Part shown: positions 6,822 to 16,040 of the stretch, one piece after another
How positions within the stretch are numbered: position 1 is the stretch's first letter
Layout: each line of letters begins with the position of its first letter
Origin: Paenibacillus castaneae
GTDB taxonomy: Bacteria; Bacillota; Bacilli; Paenibacillales; Paenibacillaceae
Assembly: GCF_002884445.1 (NCBI RefSeq)
Contig: NZ_KZ614144.1
Coordinates: forward strand, 5,169,212-5,233,211
Direction of reading: 5' to 3'
DNA length: 64,000 nucleotides
The notes under the pieces: model-generated
What the model was told of the DNA's origin: nothing
Database searches by the model: none
The model's input: only the letters and a program-made list of their open reading frames with translations
Program-made: the position numbers and the translations under genes

Positions 6822-9258
6822 CGTAGTTCACCTCTTGTTGGAATAGTTGTATCAGTTCATTCGCTGTACCTGTGCTGGCCTGTACGCTTTCCATTAGCTC
6901 CGATCTCGACATGACAACGGAATCGTCGATTGGAAGCTGCTTATAGGTGTAATGTCGTGCAATATCTGTGAACAATCGCTCGACCGCTTCTTGTTGAAGA
7001 AGCGCGGTTTTATATGGCGGTGCAAGCCGCTCGAAGCTGGCGCTCATATACCGATTGGCCTCTGCCACATGGAAAGGAATAAGCGTATTCATCAGATGCT
7101 CCAGCGTATCGAGTGCCTTCGTCATGTAGAAATCCAGTCGGTCGTGATCATACTCAGCCTTCAGCAATTGCTTTTCCCTTGTATCTCTTGCTTTACTAGC
7201 CGCGCCTACACCAAGAAATGCGCCACCCAGCAGAAGAGGAAGCGCCAAGCCGCCAGAACCAATCGTTACAGCCAAACCGATACCCGTCGTTACGGCTGCC
7301 CGGGCATAGCCTTGCTTTTCTTCCTTACGAATGAAACGCTCCATATCCGCTTTTGGTATTAGGAGTGGATATACTGCTGAGAGGATGCTCTCTATCTCTG
7401 CCAATGATTGCTTAAGCTGTGAGCCAATTCCCATAAATCCGCGCTGCATAAGACGGAACGGCTCTTCGCTCGAAGTAAGCCCCGCTTCTGTAAGAAGCTC
7501 ACGAGAATTACTCTCCAGCATCGCTGGCAAATAAATGGACACCTGATCTAGTCTGCGTTTCTGATTCTGGATGGCATAATACAAGAAATTAAGCAGACGG
7601 TTATTGCGTTCTTCCCGATTGGTCACATTATCCTCAATCTCACGAATTCCTGCCTGCAGTGCAAATATTTGCCCAAACATGTTATACAACGCGAAATCAT
7701 TCATCTGCCGGCACCAGCTCAAATACAGTTGTGCTGGGGGAATTTGAGGCAGAAGAGGTGCTTTCCGCTGCCGATACTTCTCGTAAATAAGACCAGGTAC
7801 TGCATGCGTGGGAAGTTTGTATAAGATTCCTTCTTTATTTGAATTAATTCGTATAGTCACTCCAACAAAATAGCTGTTCTCAGAAAGTGGCTCCGAAACT
7901 GAAATATTTGTAATTTCCTCATTATCCACGTTTTGAAGCACCATGTTCTGCCCTTGTCTAAAGGTAAGGCCCCGCTCCGACAGCTCATAAAAAAACGGCT
8001 GATTCATCAAAGTGTACCCCATCATCTGGCTATCAGGTGGCTTTACAATCCCTGAACCAAAAAGCAAGCTGTAGCTGCTCTCCTGCCCAACTATCATTGC
8101 GATCTCCAGCTCGCGCAGCATAAACAGCCTATTATCCGCTTCAATCATTCCGCACTCCTGTAAAGATACAGCTGGCAGCAGCTTCATCTGCTTGTTAAGC
8201 AGCAGTTGCATTCGATTTTTTGTGCGGTTCAGGAGAAAACCCACTTCTTGGCCATCATACTGCTCACCAAATAACACGCCTTGCAGCGTACCAATTTGTT
8301 GATGAAAAATTTGTTCGGGCTTCATCCATGTCTTCCTCGCAAAAGTGATAGCATCAGCTCTCTTGACATCAATTACATAGGGCGTGCCTTGCTGTACCAC
8401 CAATGTACGGTTTAGTTCATTCTCGTAATACCAGTCATCCATTTTAAGCTGAAATCGATGAATGACGCTCCACTTGCTCTCATCAACGATAGTTATCGTC
8501 AAATCATTACCTAAAGCGAGTGTCCCCTCCTGCCCTTCATGTTTGATTCCATTAAACCTTCCGCTGTATGACATTGGATAAAGCTCCTGAAATGAGCCGA
8601 TCAGTTCTTGCAGCTTAGGTGCTTTCTGCTGCAAGGCTAGCAGTGCAAGCAGCTTGTCCTGCTGCGGAATGAACAATTGGATAGATGGTATAGTCGTCCA
8701 TTCTAAATCGAAAAAGCCGTCGAGCTTTAAGTGGAACGCATCTATGCGATTGGCAGCTGTAATTCGATGATAGGGAATCGTGTATATCTTATTCGCAATC
8801 ACACTGCCAGTCATAAGCTCAAATTGATCGGCCTTCAGCCCAAGCTTCATATAGGCGTTCGTCTCGCTTCCATAGGTGGCATATACCGGTATTTCACTCG
8901 CCGCATCGATTGGAAATTGAAAGCATTCAGCAGGCATCTGGTTTAGGCACTTCTCGAAATCTGGGATAGACAGGAGGATTTTGAAGCCAAAGGGAAAAGA
9001 GTCCTTACCTTCTAGAGTAACGAGTCTGTCCATAAATTGTGTTATGCGAATTTTCCCGGGATTGCAAGCTATATTATGGACCGTATCCGTCCCGAATAAG
9101 CCGCCTGTATCATGTACGAACACTCTGCCTTGATTAGTCAAGCAGAGGGTATGCGTGCCTACGACCGATATCGAGCTAAAACTAAATCCGCCAGAATGTG
9201 TATGCACTACCTGCTCGTCCGTCAGTAAACTTGCTCTTATTTTCAAAGGCACTGTCAA
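6778..9258 (-). CDS. Large 826-aa protein of unknown function
   Basis: No family recognised with confidence. The N-terminal ~550 residues are beta-rich, with short repeats of the kind LCLTNQGRVFVHD and GTPYVIDVKR that suggest a propeller-like or WD-like fold. The C-terminal third is helical, with one Gly/Ala-rich hydrophobic hairpin at about residues 653-687 that could be a membrane insertion. No signal peptide is seen. The start codon is TTG with only a weak ribosome site, so the exact N-terminus is uncertain. It overlaps the downstream acidic 120-aa gene by 44 nt. Confidence 0.6.
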   Translation of the reverse strand: MTVPLKIRASLLTDEQVVHTHSGGFSFSSISVVGTHTLCLTNQGRVFVHDTGGLFGTDTVHNIACNPGKIRITQFMDRLVTLEGKDSFPFGFKILLSIPDFEKCLNQMPAECFQFPIDAASEIPVYATYGSETNAYMKLGLKADQFELMTGSVIANKIYTIPYHRITAANRIDAFHLKLDGFFDLEWTTIPSIQLFIPQQDKLLALLALQQKAPKLQELIGSFQELYPMSYSGRFNGIKHEGQEGTLALGNDLTITIVDESKWSVIHRFQLKMDDWYYENELNRTLVVQQGTPYVIDVKRADAITFARKTWMKPEQIFHQQIGTLQGVLFGEQYDGQEVGFLLNRTKNRMQLLLNKQMKLLPAVSLQECGMIEADNRLFMLRELEIAMIVGQESSYSLLFGSGIVKPPDSQMMGYTLMNQPFFYELSERGLTFRQGQNMVLQNVDNEEITNISVSEPLSENSYFVGVTIRINSNKEGILYKLPTHAVPGLIYEKYRQRKAPLLPQIPPAQLYLSWCRQMNDFALYNMFGQIFALQAGIREIEDNVTNREERNNRLLNFLYYAIQNQKRRLDQVSIYLPAMLESNSRELLTEAGLTSSEEPFRLMQRGFMGIGSQLKQSLAEIESILSAVYPLLIPKADMERFIRKEEKQGYARAAVTTGIGLAVTIGSGGLALPLLLGGAFLGVGAASKARDTREKQLLKAEYDHDRLDFYMTKALDTLEHLMNTLIPFHVAEANRYMSASFERLAPPYKTALLQQEAVERLFTDIARHYTYKQLPIDDSVVMSRSELMESVQASTGTANELIQLFQQEVNYDVSKQAKRPQLRSI

Positions 9259-9346
9259 TGGTGATCACTGCTTTCATTGTTGTTATTTTCCGTAGTCCTA
9301 TATACCTATTCAAGGTGAATTAATAATCCCCTGCTATTTGACCTAT

Positions 9347-9380
9347 AAAAAACGGTTTATGTTTTTCTATGCATAAACCG
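9347..9380 (-). terminator. Second terminator-like hairpin downstream of ppk2
   Basis: CGGTTTATG and CATAAACCG pair. On the minus strand the hairpin is followed by TTTTTTATA. It lies beyond the 9403-9435 terminator, giving a tandem pair that isolates the ppk2 transcript from the 826-aa gene. Confidence 0.65.
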
Positions 9381-9402
9381 AAAAGCAGCTATTCATTTTA
9401 TG

Positions 9403-9435
9403 CAAAAGAGCCCGCCATTAAGGCGGGCTCTTTTG
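9403..9435. terminator. Strong bidirectional terminator
   Basis: CAAAAGAGCCCGCC / GGCGGGCTCTTTTG form a perfect 14-bp GC-rich stem with a 4-6 nt loop, flanked by A and T runs. It lies 67 nt after the ppk2 stop. Confidence 0.9.
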
Positions 9436-9501
9436 TCTATACTGGATTTATGCAGGCTGTCGGTTAGTTTAAATCCAGCTTATGAATAGAATAATTGAAC
9501 A

Positions 9502-10422
9502 TTACACATTAACATTTTCCTTGTCCTGGTCTTTGTTCTTTTCCATATCTTGGTCTTTGTCCTTTTCCTTTTCCTTGTTTTTAAAAGCTTTAGGTTTCTC
9601 CACGATTTCTGCTTCTTTCGTTATTTCATCCAAATAGAGCTGAAGCTCCGGTATAGGTTTTGGATCTTTTAAATGCATGCTTTTCAAAGCTTCTACTGCG
9701 ATTTTGAGTACGGCATAATTACGGTACCACCTGTTATCGGAAGGTACGATATGCCAGGGAGCGCTGCTGCTGCAATTTTTGAACAGCTTCTCATAGCAGC
9801 TTTGATAGTGATCCCATGACTTGCGTTCCGCAAGATCAGACGGATCAAACTTCCAGTTTTTATTGGGATCCTCAATCCTGCTTTTTAGCTTTTCAAGCTG
9901 AAACTCCTTGGATATATGTAAAAAGATTTTTACGACCTTCACGTTGCTATCTGCAAGCATCGATTCGAAATTATTAATATGCTTGAATCTTTGCTTAGCT
10001 TCTTTGTCCGAAACCGTACCATGAACCCGAGTAATGAGAACTTCCTCGTAATAAGACCGGTTAAACGTAGCGATGTAGCCTAACGGAGGAACCTTGTTAT
10101 GAGCTCTCCATAAAAAATCATGCTGCTTCTCTTCTTCAGAAGGTGATTTAAAGCTATGCGAATATACCCCTTGCGGGTTAAGCCCTGAGAAAACATGCTT
10201 GATGCTTCCGTCCTTGCCGCTGCAATCCATTCCTTGAAAAACAAATATCACCGCTTTTTTCTTACCGGCAACAAGCTTCTCTTGCAGCGCTTCAAGCTCC
10301 ACCTTCAGTTTATCCATCTCTTCTGCGATATCTTCCTTAGACTGAAATTGTCCTGTATCCTTCGGATCGATTCGAGATAAATTAACCTTTTCGTTAGGCG
10401 GCAGTACGAACAGATTTGCCAT
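9502..10422 (-). CDS. Polyphosphate kinase 2 family protein
   Basis: About 306 aa. PPK2 enzymes transfer phosphate between polyphosphate and nucleotides. The Walker A-like segment FVFQGMDCSGKDGS, the following HVFSGLNPQGV, and the FNRSYYEEVLITRVH segment with its arginines are all present. The C-terminal ~30 residues are an unusual low-complexity charged tail made of K, E and D with repeated KDKDQ-like units. The start is placed at the ATG at 10422, with AGAAGG about 10 nt upstream; an in-frame GTG three codons earlier is too close to that site. Whether it makes ATP/GTP or polyphosphate cannot be decided from sequence alone. Confidence 0.85.
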   Translation of the reverse strand: MANLFVLPPNEKVNLSRIDPKDTGQFQSKEDIAEEMDKLKVELEALQEKLVAGKKKAVIFVFQGMDCSGKDGSIKHVFSGLNPQGVYSHSFKSPSEEEKQHDFLWRAHNKVPPLGYIATFNRSYYEEVLITRVHGTVSDKEAKQRFKHINNFESMLADSNVKVVKIFLHISKEFQLEKLKSRIEDPNKNWKFDPSDLAERKSWDHYQSCYEKLFKNCSSSAPWHIVPSDNRWYRNYAVLKIAVEALKSMHLKDPKPIPELQLYLDEITKEAEIVEKPKAFKNKEKEKDKDQDMEKNKDQDKENVNV

Positions 10423-10623
10423 ATCATTCACACCCTTCTAGAATCAAAGTCGTATTTTCTATATGTATAGTGTACCTCATTTCAAGAGCGATTTACAAAA
10501 AATTACTTCAGCCTAGACTGTTCCTTCCTGGACTGAGGCACTTTGAAAGCCAGATGCATAGTACTTAGCCATTTTCACACTGATATGAGAATAATAGATG
10601 GCTCTGTACACCTTCTGTACAAA

Positions 10624-11280
10624 CTAGGAAGACAACCGGCTGATCGAGGTTTTGGCACACCATAGAGAGAAAACAGTAAATACCGCTGCCCATACGAACG
10701 CGGGCAAGAAGGTGATTGAGCTTAGGCTTGCCGCATCTCCCGCCGATGCAGGGTCTGTAAGAGCCAGTACTAGTAAAATAATCGGACTAATAATGGATTC
10801 TACCAAACATATAAAAGCAATCAGCAAATAATAGCCTTTGCGCAGCCAATTGGGCGCCCAAGCATAAATGATCGCTGTAAGCAGCGTAAAGCCAGCACAC
10901 CAAGCCATCCCATAGTCGTTTCGGATGAAAAGCGCAAGCGCGGAACCAGCAGCTAAAGCAATTAATGCTAATCCTGCACGGAACTTGCCCTTCGCTTGCA
11001 TAACAAATAACAGCAGTGTAAACAAAGCGGAGCCTATATACCCTGCCAAAGCAATCGGTATGAGCATCCAATTGTCCGCATAGCTCGTATAGGTTACACC
11101 GCTTTGATCCGCAAATAAGTAAATATGCATGACGCTTCCTTTGAGCATCAAAGCAACGAGCGCATGGGAGAGCTCATGTACTAATGTATTTACATTTCGA
11201 AAAAATTCAGAATAAGGAATCAGTCGGGTCAAAAAGGCAGTGATAATAATTACGACTGCCGTCTTCAGCCATGCTGTCAC
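10624..11280 (-). CDS. M50B-like membrane metallopeptidase
   Basis: About 218 aa with six or so hydrophobic segments. The zinc motif HELSH (HExxH, around residues 35-39) sits in the first third, just after a membrane segment, as in the M50B-like family. The second motif with a metal-binding Asp is not obvious to me. I chose the GTG at 11280 because GGAGG is 7 nt upstream; the longer frame to 11301 lacks a ribosome site. It stands alone, so the substrate is unknown. Confidence 0.7.
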   Translation of the reverse strand: MTAWLKTAVVIIITAFLTRLIPYSEFFRNVNTLVHELSHALVALMLKGSVMHIYLFADQSGVTYTSYADNWMLIPIALAGYIGSALFTLLLFVMQAKGKFRAGLALIALAAGSALALFIRNDYGMAWCAGFTLLTAIIYAWAPNWLRKGYYLLIAFICLVESIISPIILLVLALTDPASAGDAASLSSITFLPAFVWAAVFTVFSLWCAKTSISRLSS

Positions 11281-11440
11281 TGCTACACCTCCGTGCTTCA
11301 TGAATGGTATTTTTTATAAGCCAGCATAAGATTGCAGGTTACATGTTAACTCCTAAAGGCAAAAGGGTAAAGAGTAAACTTCGGTGAGAGTAAATTCATT
11401 TTCAAATAAGCTGTGAACGGGTAAGTATGAGAAGAGAGGA

Positions 11441-12268
11441 GTGGTTCCAATCGGACACTATATCGAGGTTGAGAAGGGTGTAAGGTTATTCGTAGAGGAT
11501 GTCGGCACAGGCACGCCTGTTATATTTCTGCACGGCTGGCCATTAAATACTCGTATGTTTGAGAACCAATTCACCTTGCTTACCGAGCAAGGCTATCGCT
11601 GTATCGGCATCGATCAACGCGGCTTCGGCAAATCCTATGCACCCGCAGCAGGCTATGATTATAATCGGCTGTCTGATGACGTTAGGGCAGTTATTCATTA
11701 TTTGAAGCTGGATAAAGCTGTTCTGATCGGCTTCTCGGTAGGCGGCGCTATTGCAATCCGATATATGGCACGCCATGGGGGATACGGTATACAGAAGCTA
11801 GCACTGCTTGGCGCTGCTGCCCCTGTATTCACTCAGCGGGAGGATTATCCGTACGGCATAGAACAGGATGCTGCCAATGAGCAGATAGCCGCTATCTATA
11901 AGGATCGGCCGCAGATGATCCGTGACTTCAACGAACATTTTCTGGCGAAAGGAGTCGATAACGGCATAAGCGAGCCCTTCGGAAACTGGCTGCAGCAGCT
12001 TGGCTTGGATGCATCGGCTTGGGGAACGGTTCGCACTTTCGAATCGCTCCGCGATGAAGATCTGCGAGCCGATATTGTACAAATCAAAGCGCCGACCACT
12101 ATATTTCAAGGCCAGCTTGACTCCATTTGCCCTCCTGAATTCGCTAAGCTGCTGCTTAACGGCATCGACGGCTCAACGCTAGTTACATTCGAGCGAAGCG
12201 GTCACGGTATGCTCTTCGATGAGCCAGTCAGATTTAATAAAGAGCTTCTCGATTTTCTTGGCTCCTAG
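11441..12268 (+). CDS. Alpha/beta-hydrolase (haloperoxidase/esterase-like)
   Basis: About 275 aa with a complete catalytic triad: Ser in IGFSVGGA (about residue 99), Asp in GQLDSICPPE, and His in RSGHGMLFDEP. The oxyanion region FLHGWPLNTRMF is of the haloperoxidase/esterase type. The start is odd. The only standard upstream initiator, GTG at 11441, directly abuts the AGAGAGGA ribosome site. The codon 8 nt from that site is ATC (11450), where related proteins as I recall them begin MG(H/Y)YIEVE. The gene may use a non-canonical AUC, may use GTG poorly, or may have lost its ATG. Confidence 0.85.
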   Translation: MVPIGHYIEVEKGVRLFVEDVGTGTPVIFLHGWPLNTRMFENQFTLLTEQGYRCIGIDQRGFGKSYAPAAGYDYNRLSDDVRAVIHYLKLDKAVLIGFSVGGAIAIRYMARHGGYGIQKLALLGAAAPVFTQREDYPYGIEQDAANEQIAAIYKDRPQMIRDFNEHFLAKGVDNGISEPFGNWLQQLGLDASAWGTVRTFESLRDEDLRADIVQIKAPTTIFQGQLDSICPPEFAKLLLNGIDGSTLVTFERSGHGMLFDEPVRFNKELLDFLGS

Positions 12269-12365
12269 GCCGATTCTGTAAGGGTGTATTTCCAAAAGGA
12301 GATAAAGCTGCTTTTATTGGGAATGCCCCTTTTATCTTACGAATTTAGAATAGGGTATGCGCTCA

Positions 12366-13004
12366 CTATGAATTTATTGTATGGGATCGGCTTTCACGGT
12401 AGTCTGCTAATGCGCTTTGAAACCGATACAACGGGCTGGAAAGCACTTTTATTTTTCTTCTTAGAACGGCTCTCTTCTTGTCATCATAATCTCCATCAAG
12501 AAGCTGATCTATATTATTGTCAAGCTTCTCCCGCAGCGTAAGAATGAAGCCTCTTGTGAGATGAGTGTGGGCAATTTCCTGCAAATCATATGCCAGCTCT
12601 TCAGCAAGATGTTCTACATTTAATGTATCCATAAGCAAGGGCTGCTTGAGCTTCACCATCTCCGGTGTGAAGTCCTCACGATAATCTTGTCCCGGTATTT
12701 GCTTCCAATACTCTTTCCAGTGCTTTAATTGATCAATCTCATACAAAAAATATTTATGGAATCCGCATAACCACGCTGTGCAGCTCGTATTTCGTTTCTG
12801 ACAGCCTATTCCGTCTCTTAAATGTAGGCAATCGTGACAGCAGGAGCCGCTATTTGCTATACAAACCTTACAAATATGATTCATCCCTAGCTCATTAAAA
12901 GCGGCAATGCCCTGCTCAATCGTACTCTGTCTGCTTATATGAAAGGATGATGGGGTTTCGGCCTTTGAATCGTCCTTCTTACTGCTATTCATGAATTGGG
13001 GCAT
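12366..13004 (-). CDS. Cys-rich protein of unknown function
   Basis: About 212 aa, no family recognised. Between residues ~45 and ~82 there are nine cysteines in a pattern CxxC...CCxxC...C...C...C (HICKVCIANSG, SCCHDCLHLRDGIGC, CTAWLCGFH), suggesting a zinc or iron-sulfur site. The C-terminal half is helical and charged. No signal peptide is seen. The ribosome site before the ATG is distant (AGAGGA, 12 nt), so the start could be the second in-frame ATG (MNSSKKD). It stands alone between the hydrolase, with which it is convergent, and the DJ-1 gene. Confidence 0.55.
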   Translation of the reverse strand: MPQFMNSSKKDDSKAETPSSFHISRQSTIEQGIAAFNELGMNHICKVCIANSGSCCHDCLHLRDGIGCQKRNTSCTAWLCGFHKYFLYEIDQLKHWKEYWKQIPGQDYREDFTPEMVKLKQPLLMDTLNVEHLAEELAYDLQEIAHTHLTRGFILTLREKLDNNIDQLLDGDYDDKKRAVLRRKIKVLSSPLYRFQSALADYRESRSHTINS

Positions 13005-13110
13005 CGGTATACGCCGTCCTCTTTCTTACACTATTATTTATATTTGATCCTCATTATAGCACAGAAGCTGTGAACACATTCGATGGCCAACTAACCACGA
13101 TGGCGCAAAA

Positions 13111-13161
13111 AAAGGGGCCGTTTCTCCCGAGTCTACTTTAGACATGGTGAACTGCCCCCTG
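13111..13161 (-). terminator. Terminator after the DJ-1/PfpI gene
   Basis: GGGGCCGTT and AACTGCCCC pair with one mismatch around a small inner stem (GTCTA/TAGAC). On the minus strand the structure ends in TTTTTTT. Confidence 0.75.
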
Positions 13162-13187
13162 CTCTATATTGCTAGATTAAATACGTA

Positions 13188-13718
13188 TTACCAGGCATTT
13201 ACGCCAAGCCTGTCAATCGTTTCACGAATGAAAGCAGGCTCATCTTCTGGTGTACGGGATGTTACTAAATTGCGGTCAACGACGACCTCTTTGTCTACAA
13301 AATGTCCGCCAGCTGCTGTAATCTCATCCGAAATACCAGGATATGAGGTTAGCGTACGGCCTTTAAGCAGGCCTGCAGCTGCTAATATTTGCGGACCATG
13401 ACAAATAGCCGCAATAGTCGTACCTGCTTGATCGGCCTTTTGAACAAATGCTTGAACGTCTGTATTATCCATCAGGTGCGAAGGGGACTTCCCGCCCGGA
13501 ATAATGATTGCCGCATAATCAGCCGCATTTGCTTCTTTAATTCCCATATGGGATTTATATGAGATTGTACCTTTCTTGCCCTTCAGCTCTTCATTGCTAT
13601 TCAAGCTGATGATAACAGCCTCGTGGCCGTTTTTCACCATTTCATCGTAGGGATTTTTCATTTCGGAATCTTCAAAATCGTTAGCCAGCAGAAAAGCTAC
13701 CTTCTTTGCTTCTGTCAT
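13188..13718 (-). CDS. DJ-1/PfpI family protein (general stress protein 18-like)
   Basis: A 176-aa protein with the PfpI fold. The nucleophilic elbow AAICHGPQIL places the catalytic Cys at about residue 106, and the conserved acidic residue lies in NDFEDSE near residue 16. The IIPGGKSPSHL segment is also typical. Members act as glyoxalases/deglycases or stress-protective hydrolases; B. subtilis YfkM is the nearest well-known relative. It is followed by a terminator and looks monocistronic. Confidence 0.9.
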   Translation of the reverse strand: MTEAKKVAFLLANDFEDSEMKNPYDEMVKNGHEAVIISLNSNEELKGKKGTISYKSHMGIKEANAADYAAIIIPGGKSPSHLMDNTDVQAFVQKADQAGTTIAAICHGPQILAAAGLLKGRTLTSYPGISDEITAAGGHFVDKEVVVDRNLVTSRTPEDEPAFIRETIDRLGVNAW

Positions 13719-13799
13719 TTGCAGCGCTCCCTTCGGGTTTCAAAACTTATATTACTTTACCCAAATGGAACCATTTTGAAGCATTTTATTTCACCATCA

Positions 13800-14669
13800 T
13801 TAGGACCTAGCAGCATATCCAGCAGGTATCCGCTCCAATAGCCCCTCCGCATAAATCTCCTTCATTGAAAGCTGAGGCATATGGATGTATCCTATATAGC
13901 AGCCACATTTCTTCATCCCGCAAGGACGTTCGGCTGACAAGCCTTCCAGACCGTCACGGTAAAGATGTCCGATAACTCTCCGATCGCTGTAGCAGCGCTT
14001 AACCATACCTGAGCCTTGCACATAGAACACGGTTGAGCCAGCATCACATGGCAATCTGAAGCTGTCATAATCCGTTGCATTTAGCTGGAAATAAGGATCA
14101 ATACCCGTTAGCTGGTCAATTTCCGCTGATGTATAATAATGCTTCTGATCCTTGAAGGCATTGATCCATAAATAGATATCTTTCGGGAGTCGGCTTCGCA
14201 TGTGAGCGATAGCGTCAAAAGCGCTTCTCACCCCAACTATTCCTACGCTGAAAGCAATTTTCTGATCATACAGCTTCATGCACTGTTTAACAAATTGCTC
14301 CTCAGTCGTTTGTCCCGGATGATAAGTTGCCCAGAAAGCTGCCTTCTCCCGATTAAGCTGCTCCGTCCAATCAAGCTTAACTGACAAATTAGTTTGTACC
14401 GCTACCTTATCAACATGAGACATATGTGACAGCTCGATCAGCGCATCAAGGTACCAGCGGTGTACCAGCGCTTCGCCATACGGATTGAAAAAAATCGAAA
14501 GCTTGTGTCCCGCTGTCTCCTGCCCGCGAACCCAATCCATGAAAGCTTGAAGCTGCTCTTTATCCTTCTCCAGCGTTGCTCGGCTGTCCTTGGTTTTGCT
14601 GAATGGGCAATAAGGGCAATCATAATTGCAGGACGACAGTACTCCACGATAATAAAGGGTCGCCTTCAT
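13800..14669 (-). CDS. STM4011-family radical SAM protein
   Basis: A 289-aa protein. The radical SAM cluster motif is CNYDCPYC (C14, C18, C21), binding a 4Fe-4S cluster and S-adenosylmethionine. The C-terminal part has extra cysteines (LPCDAGS, KRCYSD, CGMKKCGCYIGY) that may hold an auxiliary cluster. It is the last gene of the five-gene STM4015-to-STM4011 operon and overlaps the preceding radical SAM gene by 4 nt (ATGA), which implies coupled translation. The reaction is unknown to me. The family assignment rests on recognising the full gene order, not on a search. Confidence 0.8.
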   Translation of the reverse strand: MKATLYYRGVLSSCNYDCPYCPFSKTKDSRATLEKDKEQLQAFMDWVRGQETAGHKLSIFFNPYGEALVHRWYLDALIELSHMSHVDKVAVQTNLSVKLDWTEQLNREKAAFWATYHPGQTTEEQFVKQCMKLYDQKIAFSVGIVGVRSAFDAIAHMRSRLPKDIYLWINAFKDQKHYYTSAEIDQLTGIDPYFQLNATDYDSFRLPCDAGSTVFYVQGSGMVKRCYSDRRVIGHLYRDGLEGLSAERPCGMKKCGCYIGYIHMPQLSMKEIYAEGLLERIPAGYAARS

Positions 14670-16024
14670 GTTACAATATAGCCTTTCATCAGCTCTCGTA
14701 CATCACCTGAAATAAACTCATCCCCGATCGCATCGGAATAGGCCATTCCATGCGCAGTAAGAGTAAATTCCCCATCTCTCAGCTCTGCGAGCCCAATCGT
14801 TATCAGCTCCGTTAAATCGCTATGATCCCTCATGGCATCCGACCCGAAACGCTCGGCATATTGGGACAGTGTAAGGCCCTCACTGTGTAGAATCGCTTTG
14901 AGTACAAATCTGCGCTTCTGCTCAGATTCATTTAATATAAATCCATAATCAGCCGTATCATATCGCTCAGCTTTTACATAATCCTCAATAATACTTTTGG
15001 CGGCTGCAACGCTTACTCCGTAGCGCGAAGCATAATGAACATCCCGGGTATAGGAGCGCGCACCGCAGCCAAGTCCCGCCATTCCTTCTTCTTGGCAGCT
15101 GAAGGGCAGCACATTCTTATGCGAGAAGGAGATATCCTTTGCAAAGCGCCTCATCGAATACTGCTTATAACCCGCTTCCTCAAGGCGCTGGCGAGCAATA
15201 TGATAAAGCTCAAGCCGAATATCCGTACCGCCGCTTCGAATTTGCTCCGGCTTCAGAATCGTATTCTCCCGTGTGTAGAGAGGATAAATAAAAATTTCTC
15301 CAGGAGAATAGCTAATCGCCTTCTCAAGTGAATAAAGCCAAGTAGAAGCTGTCTGGCCTGGCAGTCCATATATCAAATCTAAATTAACAAGCGGAAAGGA
15401 ATAGCTCATCAGCTGATTTAATGCTTCCTCTGCCATATGTGGCTTTTGAGGCCGATAGATAGCTGCAGCTTCTTCATCAATAAAACTTTGGACACCTATG
15501 CTCACACGATCGACAAGCCGATCCTTCAGCACGCGCATACGCGCCTCGGTCACCGTTTCCGGCGAAGTTTCTACAGATATGGACGCCTTCAGCGGATTGA
15601 GCCCCATGATTCCCTCAGCAATATCAAACAAGCGATTTAGCTGCCCAGCCTCAAGCAATGTAGGCGTTCCGCCTCCGATCGCAAATCGCGAGAATGCTCG
15701 ACCCTGAAACCACGGCGCCCACTGCTCAGCTTGACGCTGGAGCGCATCCACATACTGCTCATGGACATCCACTCGCCGGTCAGGCAGCGTGAACAAATTG
15801 CAAAACCCGCAGCGAGCCCCGCAGAAAGGAATATGCATATATAGAAAGTAATAGTCCGTCTCGTCTCGCTCCCATAACTCCTTAAGCGACTGAGAGGGCT
15901 TCAGCTCGCGATATGCCGTTTTATGCGGATAGGAGTACAAATACGAACGGTAAGGAGCGCCAGTCCAGCGTAATACCTGTTCCTTATGCGAGGATTGCAG
16001 TTGTGACGAATTAGTTATGAACAT
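14666..16024 (-). CDS. STM4012-family radical SAM protein (HemN-like)
   Basis: About 452 aa. MHIPFCGARCGFCNLF contains the radical SAM CxxxCxxC motif (C68, C72, C75) in the HIPFC context of coproporphyrinogen III oxidase-like (HemN/HemW) proteins. GGGTPTLLEAGQL and DLIYGLPGQT are further HemN-family motifs. I chose the ATG at 16024, 10 nt after GAGGTGG; the 72 upstream open codons have no ribosome site and overlap the preceding gene. There is a 16-nt gap from STM4013 and a 4-nt overlap with STM4011. A HemN-like fold does not prove haem synthesis; this family occurs in its own cluster. Confidence 0.85.
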   Translation of the reverse strand: MFITNSSQLQSSHKEQVLRWTGAPYRSYLYSYPHKTAYRELKPSQSLKELWERDETDYYFLYMHIPFCGARCGFCNLFTLPDRRVDVHEQYVDALQRQAEQWAPWFQGRAFSRFAIGGGTPTLLEAGQLNRLFDIAEGIMGLNPLKASISVETSPETVTEARMRVLKDRLVDRVSIGVQSFIDEEAAAIYRPQKPHMAEEALNQLMSYSFPLVNLDLIYGLPGQTASTWLYSLEKAISYSPGEIFIYPLYTRENTILKPEQIRSGGTDIRLELYHIARQRLEEAGYKQYSMRRFAKDISFSHKNVLPFSCQEEGMAGLGCGARSYTRDVHYASRYGVSVAAAKSIIEDYVKAERYDTADYGFILNESEQKRRFVLKAILHSEGLTLSQYAERFGSDAMRDHSDLTELITIGLAELRDGEFTLTAHGMAYSDAIGDEFISGDVRELMKGYIVT

Positions 16025-16040
16025 TCTGCTTTCACCACCT

